In this document: positions 8,626-14,950 of the stretch, one piece after another
How the letters are laid out: the number at the start of each line of letters is the position of its first letter
Numbering within the stretch: position 1 is the stretch's first letter
Source: DASYAN01 sp036501345
GTDB taxonomy: Bacteria > Chloroflexota > Ktedonobacteria > Ktedonobacterales > Ktedonobacteraceae
Reading direction: 5' to 3'
Length of the DNA: 18,334 nucleotides
NCBI GenBank assembly: GCA_036501345.1
Contig: DASYAN010000589.1
Location: 1 to 18,334, forward strand
Translations under genes and position numbers: made by a program
Notes under the pieces: generated by a model
Told to the model about the DNA's origin: nothing
Database searches by the model: none
The model's input: the letters and a program-made list of their open reading frames with translations, nothing else

Positions 8626-9210
8626 CTAGCCTAGTTGACGATAGAGGTCCGCTGCATCATAGTAGAGTGCTTCACGGACAATCTTGCCATCTTCACGGAT
8701 CACCACCGTTACTCCTCGTAGTGTGTAGGAGCGACCCGTAGCAGGCAATCCAGGTAAATCGCCGCTATGTATGCCTGTGGCAGTCCATTCAACCGTAACC
8801 TGATTTCCAATGGCTATTCGATTAGTAACTGTGATTTGCGCATTAGTAATGGCCGCGAATCCCATAGTCTTACGTGCAATAATTGCAGCGCGTCCAGCAA
8901 TAGGCACTGCATACATACTATCCTCTACTACAGCATGTTCTGCGTAGTCATTGTGTAGTTCGCTCGTATTCCCTTGCGCTTGACTTGCGATATGTTGATC
9001 ATGCATTTGTAGATGTGTTGCCGAATCCTGGGCCACATCTACCGTTGGGGAGGGCTTAGTTGCCGAGGGATTTTCAGCAGAAGCCACGATAGCATTCACG
9101 CCAGCAGTAGAGACACCTATAGCCGTAAGTATTTTGACGAGCTGCCTTCGTGGTAGCTTTCCCTCGCGAAGTTGCCCAATCATCTGAGGGATAGTAATGT
9201 TCTCTTGCAT
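8626..9210 (-). CDS. Exported NTF2-like (SnoaL/ester cyclase-type) protein with Tat-like signal
   Basis: 194 residues from the ATG at 9210. A GAGGAG ribosome site 10 nt before that ATG overlaps the alternative TTG at 9228, which rules the TTG out. The N-terminus has a twin-arginine stretch (LPRRQLVKIL, about residues 19-28) followed by a hydrophobic segment ending in an AxA-like site near residue 45, so Tat export is likely. After a polar spacer, residues about 85-194 form a SnoaL-type NTF2 fold: an opening helix, AGRAAIIARKTMGF with a Phe, the strand VTVEWTATGIHSGDLPGLPATGRSYTLRG typical of ester cyclases (given here only as its start VTVEWTATG and end SYTLRG), and a final EALYYDAADLYRQLG. 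These domains range from polyketide cyclases to binding proteins, so no substrate can be named. It lies after the pseudokinase gene but with a gap of 249 bp. Confidence 0.65.
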   Translation of the reverse strand: MQENITIPQMIGQLREGKLPRRQLVKILTAIGVSTAGVNAIVASAENPSATKPSPTVDVAQDSATHLQMHDQHIASQAQGNTSELHNDYAEHAVVEDSMYAVPIAGRAAIIARKTMGFAAITNAQITVTNRIAIGNQVTVEWTATGIHSGDLPGLPATGRSYTLRGVTVVIREDGKIVREALYYDAADLYRQLG

Positions 9211-9220
9211 GCTTGGCTTT

Positions 9221-9226
9221 CTCCTC
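9221..9226 (-). promoter_or_regulatory. Ribosome binding site deciding the start of the NTF2-like gene
   Basis: GAGGAG on the minus strand, 10 nt before the ATG at 9210. It overlaps the only upstream in-frame start (TTG at 9228), so translation must begin at the ATG. Confidence 0.7.
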
Positions 9227-9427
9227 AAGAACTAGCGTCTTTTGTAACTGAGACGCGCATATATCCAATTCGTAACACCAAGAGCAGCAGCTTATCCCCA
9301 TATTCCTACAGAGGATATTGTCTCTATCTTTACAGTTTCCGGTCCCTGCCTTAAGAATCCTAGATCTATGAGCCTCTCACCTAGAGAAAGAGTAGACAGC
9401 TTCATAGAGCTTGCTTTCTGTGGATTA

Positions 9428-9448
9428 GCCGCCAAGCATCTTGGCAGC
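9428..9448 (-). terminator. Hairpin just after the pseudokinase gene
   Basis: Twelve nucleotides after the stop codon, the minus-strand RNA can fold into a 9-bp stem with one G-U pair (GCUGCCAAG/CUUGGCGGC) and a 3-nt loop. The stem is GC-rich enough to be stable, but no U-tract follows, so it is either an atypical terminator or an mRNA-stabilising element. Confidence 0.4.
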
Positions 9449-9459
9449 ATAACCTTAAT

Positions 9460-11934
9460 TTATATATGCTGCAGGGTCAGGGCGAACACATGTAAGCTGG
9501 GTTGATTGGGTTGAGGCTGTGCAGTTGAGGGCAATGTCAGCGAGCTCGCCATTTTCGTCCCATCTATCCCTATCTGTATGTTATAGATATATGAGACTGA
9601 TTTATCGATACCCGTTGATGAGTAGCGATAGCTTGTGCTCAGGACGCCAGAGGGTCCAGATAGCCAATCGGGCGCATTCAGTGAGGCTGAAGATGTTGAG
9701 CCATCAGTATAGTTCACAGTTACCATACCACTAGTTGAGCCCCAAGTTGATGTGACTAACAGGAATGCTTGTTGGTAGTTCCCTTGGGGAAAATTGATAG
9801 TTTGCCCTAGCGCCACAACATTATCATTGGCCCCTGTTGCACTGCCTGAGAACAGGTATGGCACAGCATTCAAGGTTATCTGACTGGCTTGTGGCAATTG
9901 GCTTGCTGGGTAGGAGTATCCCGAGCCATCCAAGTTAGCCTGCCCTGGTGCATTGCCGATGCCTTTGTTATTTACATACGAGGATAATGAGACTGGGAGT
10001 AATGGTATCGGAGTGGGCGATGGAACGCGTGGCGAGATAATCCTAACTGGCGTAGTGGGTTGCACTGTTGGCATAGGAGTAGGAAGTGTCTGAATTAATG
10101 AAACATATGTTTGTGTCACAACTTGGGTTGGATGAGGCAACGTGTCAGATCGACTGACCCTAACAGGTTGGCTAATCCTAAAAGGTAAAAAAGCGGCGTA
10201 AGTAGCCAAGATTGTGATGATTACCAAGGAAAGCAGTACCAACCCAAAGCGTCTTCTTCTACCATGCCATATTAGTCCTGTCCATGGCCCGTGCACAACA
10301 CTGCTCCTCGCCAACAAGGGGGTCATCTCGGTTGCATCCTCACTTTGCTCATAAATTGAGCTTATAGGTGCCCCCACATGCGGTTTATCCACCTCTTGCT
10401 CCATAAAGACATTGGTGAGCCAGAAGGTTGTAGTATCCTGTACGGCCATACCCAACTCAGACGGGGAACTTTCCAACGGTGCTATTGCCTCAAACTTTGT
10501 AGCTGAAAACATGTTGTTTTCCTGAGTCTTCAACGACCGATTTGGACTATCGTCTTTCCTCTTGCTAACAGGATTTATATCCCCAGAGAATGAGAATGGG
10601 AAGGAGGCTTTTTGTAGCTCTAGAAGCAATAGCGCTCTTACCTCCTTTGTCATTTCGCCTTCGGATACCAACGAGCTATCCACTATTTTCGGCATTGTGC
10701 CTGCAGTGATCCCCAGTATAGGAAAAAATTCTAGTGTTTGAGGAGCATACGATGAGGATGCAGCGCTAGGTATTATGGAAGAGGCAACGTCTTCTCGATC
10801 TTCCAACCTGATAGTAGGATCTGCATTCTCTGATAATGAAGATGGTAAGGCTGCTTCTTGCGACTCAGGAAGAAATATCGCTTTTGCCTCCTCTGACATT
10901 TCGTCTTCGGTTGTCAAAGAATCATTTACTATTTTTGGCATTGCTTCTTCAGAGCTCTTCAGAGCAGGAAAAAGTGCTTGTGCCTGATGAGTAGAGGATG
11001 AGTGTGCGGCATTAGGAGTTATAGGAGATGCAACGTCTTCTTCCCTTTTTAGCCTTGTAGGACGAGAAATAGTCTTTTTTATACGTGAATGTGTAGAACG
11101 TGAAAGAGGAAATGCTGGCGGTGGTGACAAAAACGATCGGATGACGTCCAGGAATAGCGAGAAGTCAAAAAAGCGTTTGTCAGGATCTTTGGCTAGAGTC
11201 TTGAACACCGCTGCTTCAAGGGAGAGCGGCAAGTCTGCCGTACTCTCAGAGAGCGGGGCAGGTTGGGCATCATGTGGGCGTCTTATGATGGAATCAAGAC
11301 TTTGCTCGGCAAAAGGAACGTGTCCGGTAATCAATTCGTAGGTCAAACAACCCAGGGCATATTGATCACTCTTGGCATCGCAGATACCGACAAATTGCTC
11401 TGGTGCAATATAAGAGAAGGCATATTTTTCTGTAGCCTGATCACGGATAAGATTAGCTATCCCGCTCATAAGATAGAAGTCAGTCAATGCAGACTGGCCA
11501 TTGGCATCGAAGAGGATATTCTCCGGTTTCAGGTTGCCATGGAGAATGTTATGTTCATGAGCATAAGCCAGTGCCTCACCCACCTGTGACACAATGGTGA
11601 GGGCATCCTTTAGTTCCAATCGCCCAAGGGAGGGCCGTTTCAGACGGCTACGTAATGAGCCATTGGGCAGATACTCATACACGACAAAGGGCTGTTCTTC
11701 TTCTATCCCCATATCCAGGATGGGCACGATATGCTGGCATTGAAGCATTTTGATACATTTGGCTTTCTGCAGCAGGTACTCGTGCTCATATGGGAAAGAG
11801 AAAAGAGATGAATTGAACACGACGAGAACCACTTGATGCTCAAGCTCTTTAGTCGAAGAGGCCAGATAGGTCGAATGCGAATGCTTTTTAGCCAATTCCG
11901 TTGTGAGATAGTACTGATGAAATGTTTCTTGCAT
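9460..11934 (-). CDS. Membrane-spanning Ser/Thr pseudokinase with C-terminal carbohydrate-binding-like ectodomain
   Basis: 824 residues from the ATG at 11934, which has GAGAGGA 6 nt upstream; the frame can be extended upstream to a TTG at 11967, but without such a site. Residues about 4-270 have the bacterial Hanks-kinase fold. Scaffold marks are kept: an alpha-C Glu (about 52), LKPEN with Asn 139, the metal Asp of the DFG position (152), APEQ (177-180) and a DQYALGCLTYEL helix. Three catalytic marks are lost: the VAIK Lys is Val 38, the HRD loop reads HGN with Asn 134, and DFG reads DFY. The glycine loop is also degenerate. A Ser/Thr-rich linker (about 270-560) holds an 82-residue tandem duplication. 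One helix (about 562-585) crosses the membrane after a run of arginines. Outside are a Pro/Thr stalk and a domain (about 653-824) with motifs like NNKGIGN, NLDGSGYSY and NDNVVALGQTI, as seen in beta-sandwich domains attached to actinobacterial glycosidases. It is probably a ligand-sensing or scaffolding receptor rather than an active kinase. Confidence 0.8.
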   Translation of the reverse strand: MQETFHQYYLTTELAKKHSHSTYLASSTKELEHQVVLVVFNSSLFSFPYEHEYLLQKAKCIKMLQCQHIVPILDMGIEEEQPFVVYEYLPNGSLRSRLKRPSLGRLELKDALTIVSQVGEALAYAHEHNILHGNLKPENILFDANGQSALTDFYLMSGIANLIRDQATEKYAFSYIAPEQFVGICDAKSDQYALGCLTYELITGHVPFAEQSLDSIIRRPHDAQPAPLSESTADLPLSLEAAVFKTLAKDPDKRFFDFSLFLDVIRSFLSPPPAFPLSRSTHSRIKKTISRPTRLKREEDVASPITPNAAHSSSTHQAQALFPALKSSEEAMPKIVNDSLTTEDEMSEEAKAIFLPESQEAALPSSLSENADPTIRLEDREDVASSIIPSAASSSYAPQTLEFFPILGITAGTMPKIVDSSLVSEGEMTKEVRALLLLELQKASFPFSFSGDINPVSKRKDDSPNRSLKTQENNMFSATKFEAIAPLESSPSELGMAVQDTTTFWLTNVFMEQEVDKPHVGAPISSIYEQSEDATEMTPLLARSSVVHGPWTGLIWHGRRRRFGLVLLSLVIITILATYAAFLPFRISQPVRVSRSDTLPHPTQVVTQTYVSLIQTLPTPMPTVQPTTPVRIISPRVPSPTPIPLLPVSLSSYVNNKGIGNAPGQANLDGSGYSYPASQLPQASQITLNAVPYLFSGSATGANDNVVALGQTINFPQGNYQQAFLLVTSTWGSTSGMVTVNYTDGSTSSASLNAPDWLSGPSGVLSTSYRYSSTGIDKSVSYIYNIQIGIDGTKMASSLTLPSTAQPQPNQPSLHVFALTLQHI
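10558..11043 (-). repeat. 246-bp tandem duplication inside the pseudokinase linker
   Basis: Two copies lie head to tail with an exact 246-bp (82-codon) offset. For example, the block around 10887 recurs at 10641, and CAACGTCTTC at 11031 recurs at 10785. At protein level each copy starts with (R)EDVAS and contains MPKIV, a DSL/SSL, a DEM/GEM and an ALPSSLS/SFPFSFS stretch. The copies have diverged but are easily aligned, so this is an old in-frame duplication. Confidence 0.8.
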
Positions 11935-11940
11935 ACATGA

Positions 11941-11947
11941 TCCTCTC
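11941..11947 (-). promoter_or_regulatory. Ribosome binding site deciding the start of the pseudokinase gene
   Basis: GAGAGGA on the minus strand, 6 nt before the ATG at 11934. It lies inside the longer frame that opens at 11967 and makes the inner ATG the better start. The inner start also begins right at the kinase fold. Confidence 0.55.
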
Positions 11948-12006
11948 TCTTCAACGAGCATTCTCAAGTTCTATTAAATCCTATGAAGAGGTATTCGTGC
12001 ACTGGC

Positions 12007-12055
12007 CTAGATCCCCCATCTAGTTTTTTGTAGCACAATGGTATTAGCAAATACC
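12007..12055 (-). promoter_or_regulatory. Two hairpins in the leader of the pseudokinase mRNA
   Basis: Between promoter and start codon lie two perfect 6-bp inverted repeats: GGTATT/AATACC with a 4-nt loop (12040-12055) and CTAGAT/ATCTAG with a 5-nt loop of G on the minus strand (12007-12023). The second is flanked by six T on the plus-strand side (12024-12029), so it would look like a weak terminator only for plus-strand transcription. I recognise no known riboswitch. Confidence 0.4.
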
Positions 12056-12089
12056 GGGAAAAAGTTTGATTGTATGAATAGGTGCATCT

Positions 12090-12118
12090 ATCATAAAGCA
12101 TACATGTACAACTGGCAA
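12090..12118 (-). promoter_or_regulatory. Sigma70-type promoter for the pseudokinase gene
   Basis: The minus strand reads TTGCCA (12118-12113), a 17-bp spacer, then TATGAT (12095-12090). Both hexamers match the housekeeping consensus at five of six positions at the ideal spacing. The start point would be near 12083, leaving a leader of about 150 nt before the ATG at 11934. This is the best promoter in the window by eye. Confidence 0.6.
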
Positions 12119-12203
12119 CTGGAGTAGCCCTCTCTTTGTAGCTGCATGCAATTCATTTCAATGGGCTGTGTGGTATACGTGCATCATATGTTTCCGATAG
12201 GGG

Positions 12204-13760
12204 TTAAACCTTCGCTATATACATTGAGCGGAGATGAGCAAGTCTCTGTCGGCTCTTAGTGATCATCTTTGTGATAGATGGGAGCTCATTGTCACTAATA
12301 GAGATGTCTTGAGCTATCAATGTTGCTTTTCGCAGTGCTCTTGCACCGATTTCTGCTGTAATATCATCACTTAACATCCACTTGTTCTGCGCTTTCACAA
12401 ATATGAACTCTGGAGATGAAGATAAAATAGACCGGATCGTTGATCTATTCGGCTTATGCTGCTGCCTGTCACATAGCGCATTGTAAAGCTCTGGGAAGTT
12501 CCATCCTACATTCGATGGTGCCATGATTGCACGTAGGCTACTTCGATAACTTTCCAGGGTAGCGGATCGCAAATGAGCAAGCTCGGTAAGATCAACAAGA
12601 CGAACTTCTTCCTCTGCTATGGCTGTGTCTACACCTATTGTGTTAAATGTAATACCTGATGCTGTCCAAAGAATCTCAAGCATGGTACCTGCTACCAGAA
12701 AGGCGAGTTGATCTTGCAGATCAGGGCCATAGAGTTGATGCTTTTCTGTATCTAGCCAGACAGTCATCTCACTGGCATCTGAAAACCACATACCAGGAAC
12801 TGCGACTATGCTGGAAAGATTTTTAGCGCGAGGATAGGATACACGTGCCTTTGTAGGAATAGGCATATATCCTTCATTTATGTGAATAGTCCGTAGGGTC
12901 ATCTTCCACTTCACACCAGAGCTTATGGTTAACTGATCTTGATGTCTGCCAGCTTCATCAACCGCTTGAATGATTTCTTGTATTGTTGAGGTATCATAAG
13001 ATGTGCTAGATAAAGATAAAGGACTACCATTTACTTGTGATGAAACAGGAAGTACAGCATATCGATGGCTCTTGGCTAATGAGGGTAGCAGTTTTTTCGG
13101 AAACCATCTATCTCTACCAACTCTTGCCCATTCCTCCCTTTGTAGCAGCCAGTTTTCTAAAGCGGCTGGTAAAACTTCTTCCAGACTATGTGGTGTAGAA
13201 GACAATTGCTTCAAATGCTCCAATAGTATATGAGTTGACCAGGGAGTTTGATCATTATCTGAAAATAAGGCAAGAATTTGAGCAGCTAGCTGATCAATAC
13301 TATCTTTTTGCTCTGGTGTAAGGATGATGCGCTTTTTGTCTATGCGTAACGAGACATTGTATAAGCCCTGGTCGTTATGAGATAAGATGAAGCGATGATC
13401 ATGTACATAAAAGATATGAGAAGCATCTCCTGAAATGTTTTGATCGAGTTGTTCTAAATACTGATAAAGGTTAGAGCCATCCCATTCTTCATCTTCAAGA
13501 AGCTCATAAAGGTGTTGGTTTGTGATTATCTGTCTGTGCAGTTTCCACTGTGCTGGGTGTGTTTGATTGGATACGATCACTTCGCAAAATCTACTGTCCT
13601 CACGCAAGCGGATATCTTCACCTTCATCCCAGAGCCATTGTAATACATCCTTTTCGGAAAAGGTAAAGCGCTTTTGATTGCTTATACATTCTTCTACCCA
13701 TGCATCGAGTTCTGGTAACTCAGATGGAGTTTCTAGGAAGATGTTGTCAATTTGAGGCAT
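12204..13760 (-). CDS. Protein of unknown function with several winged-helix-like segments
   Basis: 518 residues, and I do not recognise the family. It is soluble, acidic in its N-terminal half, and has no signal peptide or membrane helix. Three stretches have the helix-helix-strand pattern of winged helices: about 33-90, about 151-227 (ending in a wing-like WARVGRDRWFPKKLLP) and about 402-465 (NFPELYNAL, then SSPEFIFVKAQNKWMLS). The second and third resemble HARE-HTH-type modules in that a strand with an aromatic pair closes the wing. The middle part (about 280-375) is mainly beta with SSGVKWKMTLR and AVPGMWFSD. No nuclease, ATPase or methylase motif was found. The ATG at 13760 has GGAG 10 nt upstream. 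It follows the Rpn gene by 123 bp and the helicase gene by about 1.2 kb on the same strand, so a DNA-binding role near the helicase is possible but inferred. Confidence 0.6.
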   Translation of the reverse strand: MPQIDNIFLETPSELPELDAWVEECISNQKRFTFSEKDVLQWLWDEGEDIRLREDSRFCEVIVSNQTHPAQWKLHRQIITNQHLYELLEDEEWDGSNLYQYLEQLDQNISGDASHIFYVHDHRFILSHNDQGLYNVSLRIDKKRIILTPEQKDSIDQLAAQILALFSDNDQTPWSTHILLEHLKQLSSTPHSLEEVLPAALENWLLQREEWARVGRDRWFPKKLLPSLAKSHRYAVLPVSSQVNGSPLSLSSTSYDTSTIQEIIQAVDEAGRHQDQLTISSGVKWKMTLRTIHINEGYMPIPTKARVSYPRAKNLSSIVAVPGMWFSDASEMTVWLDTEKHQLYGPDLQDQLAFLVAGTMLEILWTASGITFNTIGVDTAIAEEEVRLVDLTELAHLRSATLESYRSSLRAIMAPSNVGWNFPELYNALCDRQQHKPNRSTIRSILSSSPEFIFVKAQNKWMLSDDITAEIGARALRKATLIAQDISISDNELPSITKMITKSRQRLAHLRSMYIAKV

Positions 13761-13825
13761 AGTAAACTATCTCCACATAAGAATCTAGAGCATGTTCAAA
13801 AATTCAATAGTGTTCCCATTCGGAT

Positions 13826-13864
13826 GCGGCATTGGATCTTCAAGTTCTGCTATGATGATGCCGC
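13826..13864 (-). other. Inverted repeat between the Rpn gene and the unknown gene
   Basis: GCGGCAT (13826-13832) and ATGCCGC (13858-13864) are perfect 7-bp inverted arms separated by 25 nt. The structure begins about 20 nt after the Rpn stop codon. A T-rich stretch follows on the minus strand only some 20 nt later, so it is not a standard terminator. Confidence 0.3.
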
Positions 13865-13883
13865 TATTCAATAACCAAGACTT

Positions 13884-14798
13884 CTACTGTGCAAAGTCCA
13901 AAAGGTCCTGACGTGCTTGCTCAGCATTCTGAGCAAGGATGAGTTTGGTCAAGAGGCGCTGCAACTGAGCCAAATCGTTGATAGTTGTCACCAATGTTGC
14001 TGTGAGGTCGGTTAATGAAGCAAAGCGTTGCTGGACAATCTCCAGTATTACTTGTCTCATTGCTGCCACTCCTTGAGCTATACCTTTGGCTTCTCCCTTA
14101 GCTTCTCCCTTAGCTTCTCCCTCAGCCAAAATCTGTTGATACAAGGGTGATTCGCGTAGAATATCGTTCATATTCTGAAACCTCTTTTCTAGCCATTTCA
14201 AGTCATCTTCACGCTTTAATTTCTGAAATACTCGGGAGGCAAATAAATAGGCGATTGCAGCGATCTCTCGGTGCTGCTCTCCGGCCAACCTCCCAAGCAT
14301 TTCTTCCACGATCGCACGTTCGGCTCCCCCTTGCGTTAAGGGCAGAAATGGCAACAACTCCAGGTGCTTCAAGTGTAGCAGATCTTCTGGCTGCCGTTTC
14401 CACATTTCAATGTTGCCATAGGAGAACCGAACCTGTTCTTTCGGCTTTCCTGGCGCGGTCCAGATCAGGGGAGATTGAGCTATCTGGGCCTCCTCAATCA
14501 AGGCAAGCAAACAGGATCGTACAGGGTACCTCTCCTTATACTCCCACCAGAGAAGGACTTCATAGAGCAACATTCGCTCCGCCATCTCACGATCTTCATA
14601 TGCTTGGCATTCCACATTACAGATGAAATCGCTTCCCCATCCGAAGACTAGCATTGGCGCATCTGGCTGCCTCTGCGTTCCCTTGAGCTTGGTACGCAAC
14701 ATGCGAAGGAAGCGTGCTCCTGGCAAGACTAGATCTAAGAAGGCTTGCGGATTCAGACTCACGAGTGTGCTAAAACTGTTATCCCAAACGTGTTCCAC
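13884..14798 (-). CDS. Rpn/YhgA-family recombination-promoting nuclease (PD-(D/E)XK)
   Basis: 304 residues. Translation starts at GTG (14798) with AGAGG 9 nt upstream; no better ATG is available. The N-terminal domain matches the Rpn/transposase_31 group of PD-(D/E)XK nucleases. The opening FSTLVSLNPQAFLDLVLPG is typical, and the core is LVFGWGSDFICNVECQAYED (51-70), with the metal-binding Asp and the ExQ pair that replaces ExK in this family, followed by MAERMLLYEVLLWWEY. The C-terminal part has a charged repeat of GEAK (about 226-236) and then an amphipathic helical region like those seen in related proteins. Known Rpn proteins make DNA breaks and stimulate RecA-independent recombination; some act as toxins or in phage defence. 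Members are often present in many diverging copies. It sits 152 bp after the helicase gene and has its own promoter. Confidence 0.75.
   Translation of the reverse strand: MEHVWDNSFSTLVSLNPQAFLDLVLPGARFLRMLRTKLKGTQRQPDAPMLVFGWGSDFICNVECQAYEDREMAERMLLYEVLLWWEYKERYPVRSCLLALIEEAQIAQSPLIWTAPGKPKEQVRFSYGNIEMWKRQPEDLLHLKHLELLPFLPLTQGGAERAIVEEMLGRLAGEQHREIAAIAYLFASRVFQKLKREDDLKWLEKRFQNMNDILRESPLYQQILAEGEAKGEAKGEAKGIAQGVAAMRQVILEIVQQRFASLTDLTATLVTTINDLAQLQRLLTKLILAQNAEQARQDLLDFAQ
14089..14124 (-). repeat. Three tandem 12-bp units encoding GEAK
   Basis: Three 12-bp copies (14089-14100, 14101-14112, 14113-14124) differ by only one base. Each encodes the four residues GEAK in the Rpn nuclease. The array joins the nuclease domain to the helical C-terminus and is a candidate for in-frame slippage. 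Confidence 0.8.
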
Positions 14799-14833
14799 TC
14801 GACGTAACCTCTCCCATGTCCCTGTTCTTCAAA

Positions 14834-14842
14834 AGTATACCA
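14834..14842 (-). promoter_or_regulatory. Extended -10 promoter of the Rpn nuclease gene
   Basis: The minus strand reads TGG followed by TATACT, an extended -10 matching TATAAT at five of six positions. The start point would be near 14827, giving a leader of about 29 nt that holds the AGAGG ribosome site. No clear -35 is present. It suggests that the nuclease is transcribed independently of the helicase. Confidence 0.5.
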
Positions 14843-14950
14843 CAAAGAGTGATCAGAGCTTTGCTGTTGTCCTGAAGTACATCAAATCTTCTCTATAAAA
14901 TAGGTATCTTGGGCTCATTATCAGGTAGGAAAATGCAAAAGCTCTACTAT

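Noticed and set aside
9460..11934. Annotating the kinase-like protein as an active Ser/Thr kinase
   Set aside because: The ATP-anchoring Lys and the catalytic Asp are both replaced, and the DFG Gly is changed too.
12007..12029. A hairpin followed by six T on the plus strand, looking like a Rho-independent terminator
   Set aside because: The stem is only 6 bp and no plus-strand gene precedes it; it was kept only as a leader hairpin on the minus strand.
13785..13883. After the TAG stop of the Rpn gene the same frame stays open for about 30 further codons, ending in a plausible-looking peptide
   Set aside because: A run of that length without a stop is expected by chance, no readthrough signal is evident, and the Rpn protein already has the usual length.
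14147..14626. A 159-codon open frame on the plus strand
   Set aside because: It lies entirely antisense to the well-supported Rpn nuclease gene, and its translation looks like a composition artefact.
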